From positions 1 to 37,794 of the forward strand of contig JAQVQL010000002.1 of NCBI GenBank assembly GCA_028701595.1: a DNA stretch of 37,794 nt, given 5' to 3'. This stretch comes from Herbinix sp. (GTDB lineage: Bacteria > Bacillota > Clostridia > Lachnospirales > Lachnospiraceae). Made by a program: the position numbers and the translations under genes. This document shows, piece after piece, positions 17,411-27,367 of the stretch (position 1 is its first letter; each line of letters starts with the position of its first letter). The notes below the pieces were generated by a model. The model did no database searches, was not told the origin of the DNA, and worked only from the letters and a program-made list of their open reading frames with translations.

Positions 17411-17866
17411 CTACTTTTTATCTTTTTGCTTTAATGCGTCCATCTCTTCGTTACTTAGAAGAAAACTACTATCTAAAAGTAGAATCAGCCCATCATCAAC
17501 CTTTGCAATAGACTTAATATAAGAGGTGTCATTGCATTTTATGACAGAAGGAACATCAAATATGTCGGATGAATCAATATCAAGTATACCCTTAACTTGA
17601 TCCACCTCAAAAGCAATATCCATCCCCTTAACATCAATTATCAAATATCTGGTGTCCTTATCCTGATTTTTATCTTCTATACCAAACTTTCTTCTAAGGC
17701 TATAAACAGGGATTTCTCTGCCACGCAAATTAATCTTGCCCTTAACATTAGAAGGTGAATTAGCAATTTTATTAATATCCATATCCTTTTCTATAGTACT
17801 CACTTCTATAATATCGAGTCCATAGTCTTCCCCATTTAATTGAAAAACCGCCTGCTTCGTACTCAT
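17411..17866 (-). CDS. cheW: CheW-domain chemotaxis protein
   Basis: FQLNGEDYGLDIIEVSTIEK, INLRGREIPVYSLRRKFG. Confidence 0.88.
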   Translation of the reverse strand: MSTKQAVFQLNGEDYGLDIIEVSTIEKDMDINKIANSPSNVKGKINLRGREIPVYSLRRKFGIEDKNQDKDTRYLIIDVKGMDIAFEVDQVKGILDIDSSDIFDVPSVIKCNDTSYIKSIAKVDDGLILLLDSSFLLSNEEMDALKQKDKK

Positions 17867-17905
17867 AAACTACCTCCCTAGCCTTTTACAGGTTTTCTCT
17901 TAGGA

Positions 17906-19019
17906 TTAATTTTTATTTTGCGCATTCCATATTAAGTATGCATTTATAAATGGATCAAGGTTTCCATCAAGAACACCGGTTGCATTGCCTACTTCCTCGT
18001 TAGTTCTGTGATCCTTTACCATAGTATAAGGCTGTAAAACGTAGGAACGAATCTGACTACCCCAGCCTATTTCCTTAACATCTCCGCGGATTCCAGATAT
18101 CTTATCCAGATTCTCCTGCTGCTTCATAAGATATAATCTAGCCTTAAGAATCTGCATTGCCTTATCCTTATTCTGTAGCTGAGAACGTTCATTCTGACAT
18201 TGCACTACTGTATTAGTAGGAATGTGAGTAATTCGGATAGCTGATGATGTTTTATTAACATGCTGTCCTCCTGCACCACTGGAACGGAAGGTATCAATCC
18301 TTAAATCCTTCTCATCGATGGTGATTCCTGTATCGTCCTCAATATCAGGCATGACATCACAGGAAACAAAGGAGGTTTGGCGTTTTCCGGCTGCATTAAA
18401 TGGTGATATTCTTACCAAACGGTGTACACCTCGTTCGGATTTCAAATAGCCATAAGCATTCTCACCATTAACCTGAAGTGTAACAGACTTAAGACCCGCT
18501 TCATCTCCATCCAAGAAGTCTAAAATCTCTGTGGAAAAGCCCCTCTTATCAGCCCATCTTTGATACATCCGAAGGAGCATATTTGCCCAGTCGCAGCTTT
18601 CCGTTCCACCAGCACCCGCATGAAGGGTAAGGATAGCGTTGTAGCTGTCATAGGACTCAGATAACATTGTCTTAAGCTTCAAGTCCTCTAAATCCCGTGT
18701 AAATTTATTAAATGCCTCTTCAATCTCCGGAATTAGTGACTCATCACTTTCTTCATATCCCATCTGGATTAAGGTAGTAACATCGTCATATTCTGATTTA
18801 AGCCTATTATATTCTTCTACGGTACCTTTAAGCTTTGTAAGCTCCTTCATAAGTTTTTGAGCATTACTGGCATCATCCCAAAAATCAGGCTCAGCCATGA
18901 TTTTATTAATTCCTTCTATGCGCGAAATCTTCTCTGCCAGGTCAAAGTGAATCCCCCACTTCAGCCAGCGGTTTTTCATAGGTTTCTAAGGTATACTTAT
19001 ATTGATCTAATTCAACCAC
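17906..19019 (-). CDS. prfB: Peptide chain release factor 2, programmed +1 frameshift
   Basis: GTG start at 19017-19019 after GAGGTG gives VVELDQYKYTLETYEKPLAEVGDSL-TGA(18942-18944); +1 shift at CTT TGA C continues DLAEKISRIEG. RF2 motifs HAGAGGTESCDWA and RSSGAGGQHVNKT. Confidence 0.95.
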
Positions 19020-19125
19020 TTAATCACCTCTTTCAAGTATTATATCACGTCGCTAATAATTATACAACATAAATGTATATTAATACGTTATGTTTTTAAA
19101 CATTTTGTTATTGGATTTTTGTCCT

Positions 19126-21711
19126 TTATACATTTCGTCCGCAGCAGTGCTTATATTTCCTTCCGCTACCGCATGGGCAAGGATCATTAGGCTGAACCTT
19201 TTTTCCTATTCTTTTTATAGGAGCATTGGCTAGGCTGTCATCTCTATTGGTGCCTGTAACCTTTGCCACCTGTTCTCTTTCAACCTTTTGCTCTATTCTT
19301 ACATGCATAAGGGCCTTAACTGTTTCTTCTTGTATTGAATCTGTCATAGCTTCAAACATTTCGAATCCTTGGAATTTATATTCCACGATTGGTTGACGAT
19401 TACCATAAGCCTGAAGTCCAATTCCCTGACGAAGCTGATCCATATCATCGATATGATCCATCCATTTACGGTCAATAGACTTTAGGAGAATTACGCGTTC
19501 TAGTTCTCTCAAATGCTCACTTTCAGGAAACTGTGCTTCTTTTTCCTCATACTGCTTAACAGCTATCTCCTTCAATTGCTGTATCAGATTATTTTTCTTC
19601 ATACTCTTCATCTGATCAGCTGAAATTTGAACTGGTTCCATAGGTATTATAGGTAGTAGGAGATTGTTTAATGCTTCTAGATCCCATTCACTTACAGGCT
19701 GGTCCTCACTTATGCAGGAATTAACACATCCCTCAACAGTATCGGTTATCATCTTATATATGGTATCTCGCATGCTTTCCCCATCTAGAACTCTTCTTCT
19801 TTCTTCGTATATAACCTCTCTCTGCTCATTATTAACCTGGTCATATTCCAAAAGATTCTTTCTGATACCAAAGTTGTTACTCTCTATTCTTTTTTGTGCT
19901 TTCTCTATAGCATTTGAAAGCATACCATGCTCGATCTGTTCACCGTCGGCAATACCCAAGGAATTGAAAATTCCCATCAGTCGTTCCGAGCCAAATAGAC
20001 GCATAAGGTCATCCTCAAGTGAAATATAGAATCTGGATTCACCGGGGTCACCCTGTCTACCTGCACGTCCTCGTAGCTGGTTATCAATACGTCTTGCTTC
20101 ATGCCTTTCAGTACCGATAATCTTTAGCCCGCCTACTTCGGCCACACCTTCACCAAGCTTAATATCCGTACCACGACCTGCCATATTCGTAGCAATAGTA
20201 ACGCCTCCAAACTTACCAGCCTCAGCTATTATCTCTGCCTCCATCTCATGGAACTTAGCGTTTAGTACATTATGCGGAATATTCTTTTTCTTTAATAGAG
20301 TACTAATCTCCTCAGAAGCATCAATTGTGATGGTACCTACGAGCACGGGTTGACCTTTTTTATGAGATTCAACAATCTCATCAATTATTGCATCATGCTT
20401 TTCCTTCAGAGTCTTATAAACTGCATCCTGCCTATCAATACGTGCTACAGGCACATTAGTGGGAACCTCAATTACGTCCATTCCATAGATTTCTCTAAAT
20501 TCCTGTTCTTCCGTCAGGGCAGTACCGGTCATACCACATTTCTTATTATATTTATTAAAGAAGTTCTGGAATGTAATTGTCGCAAGAGTCTTACTTTCCC
20601 TATTAACCTTAACATGCTCCTTTGCCTCTATTGCCTGATGAAGTCCGTCACTATAACGTCTACCAGGCATAATACGTCCTGTAAACTCGTCCACAATTAA
20701 AACATCATTATCCTTAACAACATAATCCTTATCCCTGTGCATTAAATTATGTGCTCTAAGTGCAAGAATAATATTATGTTGAATTTCAAGGTTTTCAGGG
20801 TCTGCAAGGTTTTCTATACTGAAAAAGCTTTCAACTCTCTTTACACCATCTGCAGTCAGATGAACAGTCTTTTCCTTCTCATTAACAATGAAGTCACCTT
20901 CTTCTGTTATTTCTTCCTTCATGATGGCAGCCATCTTAGTAAGCTCACCACTTGCCTTACCCTTAGTTAGCTGTCTGGCAAGTATGTCACATACCCTATA
21001 AAGCTCAGTGGACTTTCCACTGCTGCCGGATATAATAAGAGGAGTCCTGGCTTCGTCAATAAGGACAGAGTCGACTTCGTCAATTATAGCAAAGTGAAGA
21101 TCTCTTTGTACTAGTTGTTCCTTATAAATGACCATGTTATCCCTTAGGTAATCAAAGCCAAATTCATTATTGGTACCATAGGTAATATCACAGGCATATG
21201 CTTCTCGTCTATCATCCTTTTCTATGCTATTAAGAACAACTCCTACCTTTAAACCTAAAAAATTATGAATCTGACCCATCCATTCCGAGTCACGCTTGGC
21301 TAGGTAATCATTAACGGTAACAATATGGACACCCTTCTCTTCTAAGGCATTAAGATAAGCAGGTAAAGTAGCCATCAGGGTTTTCCCCTCACCAGTCCTC
21401 ATCTCAGCAATACGTCCCTGGTGAAGTATTACACCTGCAATTAGCTGCACTCTAAAAGGTCTCTGTTTGATTGTTCTTTTTGCTGCCTCACGTACAACGG
21501 CATATGCTTCTACTAATATATCATCTAGGGTTTCACCATTCTTAAGTCTGCTTTTGAATTCAGTGGTTTTTGCTCTAAGAGCCTCATCAGATAGCTTTTC
21601 ATACTCAGGCTCCAAAGCTTCTATCTGATCTACAATAGGTATTACTCGTTTAATTTCTCTCTCACTATGAGTTCCGAATATTTTCTCTATTAATCCCATT
21701 TTTATACTCAC
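19126..21711 (-). CDS. secA: Preprotein translocase subunit SecA
   Basis: [33 protein letters not shown]-terminal [14 protein letters not shown] zinc motif. Confidence 0.98.
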   Translation of the reverse strand: MSIKMGLIEKIFGTHSEREIKRVIPIVDQIEALEPEYEKLSDEALRAKTTEFKSRLKNGETLDDILVEAYAVVREAAKRTIKQRPFRVQLIAGVILHQGRIAEMRTGEGKTLMATLPAYLNALEEKGVHIVTVNDYLAKRDSEWMGQIHNFLGLKVGVVLNSIEKDDRREAYACDITYGTNNEFGFDYLRDNMVIYKEQLVQRDLHFAIIDEVDSVLIDEARTPLIISGSSGKSTELYRVCDILARQLTKGKASGELTKMAAIMKEEITEEGDFIVNEKEKTVHLTADGVKRVESFFSIENLADPENLEIQHNIILALRAHNLMHRDKDYVVKDNDVLIVDEFTGRIMPGRRYSDGLHQAIEAKEHVKVNRESKTLATITFQNFFNKYNKKCGMTGTALTEEQEFREIYGMDVIEVPTNVPVARIDRQDAVYKTLKEKHDAIIDEIVESHKKGQPVLVGTITIDASEEISTLLKKKNIPHNVLNAKFHEMEAEIIAEAGKFGGVTIATNMAGRGTDIKLGEGVAEVGGLKIIGTERHEARRIDNQLRGRAGRQGDPGESRFYISLEDDLMRLFGSERLMGIFNSLGIADGEQIEHGMLSNAIEKAQKRIESNNFGIRKNLLEYDQVNNEQREVIYEERRRVLDGESMRDTIYKMITDTVEGCVNSCISEDQPVSEWDLEALNNLLLPIIPMEPVQISADQMKSMKKNNLIQQLKEIAVKQYEEKEAQFPESEHLRELERVILLKSIDRKWMDHIDDMDQLRQGIGLQAYGNRQPIVEYKFQGFEMFEAMTDSIQEETVKALMHVRIEQKVEREQVAKVTGTNRDDSLANAPIKRIGKKVQPNDPCPCGSGRKYKHCCGRNV

Positions 21712-21908
21712 TCCTGTGTTTTCACATGTTCTTTGCGATTATTCACCTAATATTGTAACATTAGGAGTATTGTTATTCAACTTATTTTTATTATAAGCAT
21801 TTTTGGCATAGTAAAGGCTGCCACAAAAGCGACAGCCTTAAGTCTATAGTCATAACCATTATGCTTCATTCACAGATTTGTATTAGAAAAACTCTCTGCA
21901 TTATTATA

Positions 21909-22436
21909 TTAATACTCAGGTTCAATAAGTCCATAGGTATTTCCTTTTCGTTTATATACTACATTTACTTCATTCGTACTAGCACTTCTAAACACATAGA
22001 AATTATGTCCTAAAAGTTCCATCTGTACACAAGCCTCTTCTGCATCCATAGGCTTAATTGCAAATCGCTTTGTTTTTACAATCTTTATACCATCGTCTTC
22101 AATATAATCATCTTCTATAAATGCTTTATTGAAATTGGTTGATGCTTGTTTATGATTTATCAATTTATTCTTATATTTTCTTAACTGACGCTCAATAATT
22201 TCCTCAACCAAATCAATCGATACATACATGTCGTTACTGGTCTCTTCCGCTCTGATAATACTCCCTTTAACAGGAATAGTGATCTCGATTTTTTGCCTTT
22301 CCTTCTCAACACTAAGAGTTACATGAATTTCTGTATCAGGAGTGAAATAACGTTCTAGTTTCCCAATTTTTTCATATACCGCTGTCTTTAAGCTTTCCGT
22401 TACATCAATATTCTTTCCGCTGATAATATAACGCAT
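21909..22436 (-). CDS. hpf: Long-form ribosome hibernation promoting factor
   Basis: MRYIISGKNIDVTESLKTAVYEKIGKLERYF and C-terminal MDAEEACVQMELLGHNFYVFRSASTNEVNVVYKRKGNTYGLIEP. Confidence 0.95.
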   Translation of the reverse strand: MRYIISGKNIDVTESLKTAVYEKIGKLERYFTPDTEIHVTLSVEKERQKIEITIPVKGSIIRAEETSNDMYVSIDLVEEIIERQLRKYKNKLINHKQASTNFNKAFIEDDYIEDDGIKIVKTKRFAIKPMDAEEACVQMELLGHNFYVFRSASTNEVNVVYKRKGNTYGLIEPEY

Positions 22437-22483
22437 AAGATCAACTCCTTTACCTTATTAGCATTTGATATATGCTTAATTAA

Positions 22484-22512
22484 ATTATAGCATAGTGTAA
22501 AAATTGTGACAA
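22484..22512 (-). promoter_or_regulatory. Sigma-A-type promoter for hpf
   Basis: Minus strand TTGTCA (22507-22512), 17 nt, TATAAT (22484-22489). Confidence 0.75.
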
Positions 22513-22774
22513 GCACTTTAGGAATATGTACCCAAGTAGTGTCAAGCTTCATAATATTAGATATTTTTTATTTAATTATTACATAATCCTATTTTTTCCA
22601 GCATTTTTCGTTAAGATTTTGTTAATTTACATTAAATCAAGATGTTTTCCGACAATAGCATTCAATGGCAATTTTTGGTAACTTTTTCTTATAAAAGGTC
22701 GATTTATCAGAAGTAACAAAACGAATTTTCGAACTTGACACGTTTTTCCCTATGCGACAAGAGTAGTTTGCAAA

Positions 22775-22804
22775 TGTGGATAATGTGGATAAATCCGTGT
22801 ATAA
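22775..22804 (-). promoter_or_regulatory. DnaA-box cluster
   Basis: Minus strand: TTATACACG-N3-TTATCCACA-TTATCCACA; two perfect consensus boxes head-to-tail without a gap plus one variant. Confidence 0.7.
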
Positions 22805-23079
22805 CTTCTTTTTATCCGAAAACCAGGCTTTTTAATTGTTGATAACTTTTTTGGTAATTTATAGTATCAAAATAATTATATCCATTTTAAGTAAATAATA
22901 TTCCCTGCTTTGTGCAGTATTACTATAGCCAACTTTGTCAATAGGTCTTTCCTATAATTTTTAATAAATATCTTAAAATCAAAAGACGCTAAATAAATCA
23001 ATTTTCAATACTTTATGAAAGCTTATTCATTATATTGCTAGCACAATTCATTAATCTATCGAATACTAAACTAATAGAA

Positions 23080-23105
23080 ATCCCATGGACACTAGGCCAT
23101 GGGAT
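23080..23105 (-). terminator. Hairpin downstream of the PilZ gene
   Basis: ATCCCATGG-N8-CCATGGGAT, 9-bp perfect stem. Confidence 0.6.
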
Positions 23106-23113
23106 ACTTTGCT

Positions 23114-23473
23114 TTATTCTGGCTTAAGACTTCTTTCATAATGATCTACTTTGTCAGCAAGAAATGGGGCAAGTCCGACAAATTCCGCTCCATAAGCTTT
23201 CAGGTTTCCTTCTTCCCTACCGACTCTGACTATCTGAATTACCACTCTAAAGAAGTCGCCGTTACTAAAATTGATATTGCCTCTAAAATAATAACCTATA
23301 GGTAAATCTGCCTGGCTGACAAATCCTATTCCGCTTCTTGAGATGTCATAAACCGATATAGAAGCTCCTATATTACTGACTATAACATTATCTTGCTTAA
23401 ATATCTCATCTATCTCAAGTCTAAGCTCAATAGGTAGTCTTTTATTTTTTCTTCTTTCCTGATTATTATCCAT
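23114..23473 (-). CDS. PilZ domain protein
   Basis: RRKNKRLPIELRLEI and YDISRSGIGFVSQADLPIG match the PilZ RxxxR and D/NxSxxG motifs. Confidence 0.88.
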   Translation of the reverse strand: MDNNQERRKNKRLPIELRLEIDEIFKQDNVIVSNIGASISVYDISRSGIGFVSQADLPIGYYFRGNINFSNGDFFRVVIQIVRVGREEGNLKAYGAEFVGLAPFLADKVDHYERSLKPE

Positions 23474-23582
23474 AAGGCATGCTCCTTCTATATTATTACA
23501 AATAGTCTTACAAAAGGTTAATGAAATAACACTATCCTTATTTTACCACAAAAAAAATTATAATCCAATATTATTTAAAATA

Positions 23583-23626
23583 AGGCTATTCTATAACTCC
23601 ATTTAATGAGTGTTATAAAATAGCCC
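23583..23626 (-). terminator. Terminator downstream of the NlpC/P60 gene
   Basis: GGCTATTCTATAAC...GTTATAAAATAGCC stem with one mismatch, T-rich flank on the minus strand. Confidence 0.65.
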
Positions 23627-23639
23627 TGTTCTTATATTA

Positions 23640-24896
23640 TTAATTAACAACTCTTCTTACGCAATAAACCTTACGATAGTTGTACTGTGATATGATAATA
23701 CCCTGTCTCGTGCTAGCAGCATGTACAATCTTATCATTACCTATATACATAGCCACATGGTTTACGGTTCCGCTGCTGTTGGTATAGAATATCAAATCTC
23801 CCGGCTGACGATCGCTAAGATTAACCTTTCGACCTGCTGTTCTAGCCTGATCCCTGGATACTCTATCAAGCTTATATCCATATTGCTTATAAATGGTATA
23901 TACAAAGCCTGAGCAGTCTGCGCCCTTTGTAAGGCTCGTGCCACCCCAGACATATCGGTTTCCTACAAACTTCTGTGCATAATTAGCTATTTCCTTACCT
24001 GAAGAACTACCGGTGCTAGAGCTAGAGGAAGGTTTGTTATCTTCTTTCTTTGATTCTTGATTATTCTTTTTACTTTCCTCCGCAGCCCTTCTGGCCTCTT
24101 CCTGTCTTCTGGCTTGATCCTGACGTCTTCTTTCCTCTTCTTCGGCAAGACGCTGCAATCTTTCTGCCTCGGCTCTTTCCGCCTCACGCTGCTGCCTAAT
24201 TATTCTTTGCTCTTCCTCTATGGATATAGCCTTTTTAAATATAACCTCAATATCCACATAATCTTTATGTACAAAACCGGTAAAATCGTTACCCATATCG
24301 TCTGAGCTAATAAGTATCTCTACCCATTCATCATATTCCTTAACTACGGGGAAACGCTCGCCTAAGGGAATTAATTCCAAGGTTTTTGATTCGATACTTT
24401 GCTCTTCACGTACTCGCAATGTTGGTGTTCCTACAACCGTTGCATATTTTTCGGCATATTCATCAGCAAGTTTTTCTGCCTCCTTACCGATAGCAAGATA
24501 GTTCGAAGCAATATATCCCTCTACATCACCGGAGACAATCTTTACCCAATCTCCTTCCAGCCGTTCTAATATCTCAGCGGCACAACCGTTGTATAGCTTT
24601 CCAACAACATCAATTTCTGTTGATGGTTGGCTTCTAACATTTACATAGCTACTAGCTACAGAAACACCTAGATTTGAAAAAGGTGAATATATCTCTGAAT
24701 TAAATAATTCTGTTATCTTATCACTTACTTCATTATCTCCACAGGAATATACATCGCCCAAGGTTTTTGATATACCTGCCACACCATACTCGACCGATGT
24801 CAACTCCTCGGCATATGCTTTATCCTTTGAAGCTGATAAAAGCATTAAGGCTGATACTGCTATAATGGCAGATTTAAGAGCCTGATATTTTTTCAT
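23640..24896 (-). CDS. Secreted SH3-domain NlpC/P60 peptidoglycan hydrolase
   Basis: Signal peptide, two SH3b-like repeats, charged coiled linker, NlpC/P60 (GADCSGFVYTIYKQYG, QPGDLIFY, NHVAMYIGNDKIVHA). Start set to MKKYQ after GGGAGG. Confidence 0.92.
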   Translation of the reverse strand: MKKYQALKSAIIAVSALMLLSASKDKAYAEELTSVEYGVAGISKTLGDVYSCGDNEVSDKITELFNSEIYSPFSNLGVSVASSYVNVRSQPSTEIDVVGKLYNGCAAEILERLEGDWVKIVSGDVEGYIASNYLAIGKEAEKLADEYAEKYATVVGTPTLRVREEQSIESKTLELIPLGERFPVVKEYDEWVEILISSDDMGNDFTGFVHKDYVDIEVIFKKAISIEEEQRIIRQQREAERAEAERLQRLAEEEERRRQDQARRQEEARRAAEESKKNNQESKKEDNKPSSSSSTGSSSGKEIANYAQKFVGNRYVWGGTSLTKGADCSGFVYTIYKQYGYKLDRVSRDQARTAGRKVNLSDRQPGDLIFYTNSSGTVNHVAMYIGNDKIVHAASTRQGIIISQYNYRKVYCVRRVVN

Positions 24897-25111
24897 ATGT
24901 ATTCCTCCCAAGTATTGCAAGCAACATGCTCTTGTCGAATGCAAAGCGGATAGCCATGGTATAATTGTTACAAATATGTTACATCTTTGATAACAATTAT
25001 AGCAAACCCTATACTTGGTGTCAACAAATTAATGTAGAAAATTGTGTTAAAACCCGTTAAAACATCACCTTTTTCAACTTTTTAATAATATTTACAATGT
25101 TTTTGTCATAC

Positions 25112-26029
25112 TTAATTTTCATTTAAGTATCTTTCTACTGCTGTAATCGCATTTGCCCCGTCCGATGCCGCCGTTATAATTTGTCTCAAATCCTTTGTTC
25201 TTATATCACCAGCGGCAAATATACCCGGAATATTTGTTTCAGTATTTTCTCCTGCAATGATATATCCATTGCTATCGGTTGCAACTATGTCCTTAAATAT
25301 CTGTGAGTTAGGAATATATCCTACTGCAACAAATACTCCTGACACCTCAAGGTTGGAGTATTCGCCTGTTTTTACATTCTTGATATCCAGAGATTCTACA
25401 GTTTCAGTTCCATTAATGCTTTCTACAACGCTATCCCACAAAACAGTAACATTATCGTTGGCAAGTAGCTTATTTACACTGCTCTTAATAGCTCTAAGTT
25501 CATCTCTCCGGTGAATTACATACACCTTATCACTAATTCTAGATAGGAAAAGGGCATCCTCAACTGCCACGTCACCACCACCTACAACAGCTACGATCTT
25601 TTTCTTGAAAAAAGCTCCATCACAGGTTGCACAATAAGATAATCCCAATCCTGAGAACTTATTCTCTCCCGGAACTTCCAAATGACGAGGTAATCCTCCC
25701 GATGCAATAATAACTGTTTTGGCTTTGTATATTGTACCCTCATCCAAAGTTATAACCTTAATATCATTTTCAATATTAAATTTAACAACCTCTCCGGTAA
25801 TAAAGGTCGTACCTAATTTATCACAATGCTCTCTGAATTTAGTACTTAAATCAAATCCACTGATACCAGGTGTTCCTGGATAATTATCAACCTCGTAGGT
25901 ATTAATAATTTGTCCGCCACTCATTCCCGTCTTTTCTATTACTAAATTTGTCAGCTCTGCTCTTTGAGCGTAGATTGCTGCTGATAACCCGGCAGGACCG
26001 GATCCTATAATAATAACATCATAAATCAT
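25112..26029 (-). CDS. trxB: Thioredoxin-disulfide reductase
   Basis: IIGSGPAGLSAAIYAQRA, CATCDGAFF, VVGGGDVAVEDALFLS, GIFAAGDIR. Confidence 0.95.
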   Translation of the reverse strand: MIYDVIIIGSGPAGLSAAIYAQRAELTNLVIEKTGMSGGQIINTYEVDNYPGTPGISGFDLSTKFREHCDKLGTTFITGEVVKFNIENDIKVITLDEGTIYKAKTVIIASGGLPRHLEVPGENKFSGLGLSYCATCDGAFFKKKIVAVVGGGDVAVEDALFLSRISDKVYVIHRRDELRAIKSSVNKLLANDNVTVLWDSVVESINGTETVESLDIKNVKTGEYSNLEVSGVFVAVGYIPNSQIFKDIVATDSNGYIIAGENTETNIPGIFAAGDIRTKDLRQIITAASDGANAITAVERYLNEN

Positions 26030-26071
26030 ACTAATCCTCCTCTATAATATAAACTTTTGATAACATATAAC

Positions 26072-26087
26072 GGAGGTTTTAACCTCC
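26072..26087. promoter_or_regulatory. Perfect palindrome in the trxB / yjfB-like divergent region
   Basis: GGAGGTTTTAACCTCC. Confidence 0.4.
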
Positions 26088-26200
26088 TATTAGATAATAA
26101 ATTGCTATTTAAATAATTGACATAATATGCTATACTGAATGTATCAATAGATACTAAATGTGATTTATAGACACGCCTTATGCGTAGAACAGGAGCATGT

Positions 26201-26377
26201 ATGCAAATTGCTTCCATACCGATTTCTACAACTCCCTCTCTTAACAGTGTTGATGTGGGTGTTGCGGTACTATCCAAGAATCTTGATGTAGTAAAGAAAC
26301 TCGGTCAAAGTATGATAAAGATGATGGAACAATCTGTCACACCACACCTAGGTCAGAATATCGACCTTACAGTTTAG
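26201..26377 (+). CDS. YjfB-family putative motility protein
   Basis: MQIASIPISTTPSLNSVDVGVAVLSKNLDVVKKLGQSMIKMMEQS resembles YjfB; AGGAG precedes ATG at 26201. Confidence 0.7.
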   Translation: MQIASIPISTTPSLNSVDVGVAVLSKNLDVVKKLGQSMIKMMEQSVTPHLGQNIDLTV

Positions 26378-26609
26378 GCCATAATAATAATATTGGGATA
26401 AAACATCTCCCTAGTATTAATTAGTATGGCCATTTTTGTGCACATTAGCATGAATCTATCGAACATTAACTTATTATATCAAAACAGAATAGTAATTACT
26501 AGTGATTTAGTCACCATAGATAATTCTGTGAACAAAGAGTAAGAAGTGTCAATAATATAAGTAAAAATAAACTTTACTGGAATTTACTTGAATTATATGG
26601 TATGTTATT

Positions 26610-26628
26610 ATTTAGTATTTTACTAAAT
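26610..26628. promoter_or_regulatory. Candidate operator upstream of the acyl-ACP thioesterase gene
   Basis: ATTTAGTA-TTT-TACTAAAT perfect inverted repeat. Confidence 0.5.
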
Positions 26629-26647
26629 GATTTGGAGATGCTTTTCT

Positions 26648-27367
26648 ATGTACACATTTGATAGTCGCATACGCTATACAGAAATTAATCACTATAAGGG
26701 TACCCTAGATCCCTCATCAATAATTAATTACTTTCAAGATTGTAGCACATTTCAATCAGAGGATTTAAATCTTGGGATATCTTATCTGGAGAAGAAGAAA
26801 AGAGTATGGCTACTGGCTGGCTGGAACCTTCAAGTTTTTAGGCAGGTAACTCTTGGTGATTATATAACAGTAGGCACTTGGCCTTATGCATTTAAAGGTT
26901 TTTATGGATATCGTAACTTTATTATGATGGACAGAAGCGAAAACATTATTGCTGTTGCCGATTCAATATGGGTCTATATGGATACCGAAAATAAATGTCC
27001 CCTAAAGGTTCCTAATGATTATGGGGGTTATGTTCTCGAACCAGCTTACCCCATGGAGCATATGGATAGAAAGATTTCCATACCTGATAACCTTGTTACT
27101 TATCCTTCATTTCCGGTTATAAAGTCTAATATTGATTCTTATAACCATGTTAATAACGGTCAATACGTAAAGATGGCTGAGGAATTCTTGCCGGATAATT
27201 TTATTGTAACCAATATGCATGTTGAATACAAAACACAGGCACTTCTTGGAGATACAATATATCCTAAGGTAATTTACCATAATAACAAATATTATATTAT
27301 ATTAGACAGCAAAGAGGGAAAGCCCTATGCTGTTGTTGAATTTGATGGACATAGAAAGGATAAATGA
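26648..27367 (+). CDS. Acyl-ACP thioesterase (hotdog fold)
   Basis: RIRYTEINHYKGTLDPSSIINYFQDCSTFQSEDL, SNIDSYNHVNNGQYVKMAEEFLP. ORF track start is 26627. Confidence 0.9.
   Translation: MYTFDSRIRYTEINHYKGTLDPSSIINYFQDCSTFQSEDLNLGISYLEKKKRVWLLAGWNLQVFRQVTLGDYITVGTWPYAFKGFYGYRNFIMMDRSENIIAVADSIWVYMDTENKCPLKVPNDYGGYVLEPAYPMEHMDRKISIPDNLVTYPSFPVIKSNIDSYNHVNNGQYVKMAEEFLPDNFIVTNMHVEYKTQALLGDTIYPKVIYHNNKYYIILDSKEGKPYAVVEFDGHRKDK

Noticed and set aside
20350-20700. Plus-strand ORFs antisense to secA (also 19664-20029 and 20749-20970)
   Set aside because: They are antisense to a strongly supported secA coding region and look like low-complexity reverse-complement translations.
22437-23113. The DnaA-box region as the chromosomal origin
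   Set aside because: No dnaA/dnaN/rpmH nearby, and highly expressed genes on both sides (secA, hpf, tuf, fusA) run in the same direction with no strand switch.
23987-24187. 66-aa minus-strand ORF
   Set aside because: It is a shifted frame through the repetitive Arg/Glu-rich linker of the NlpC/P60 gene.
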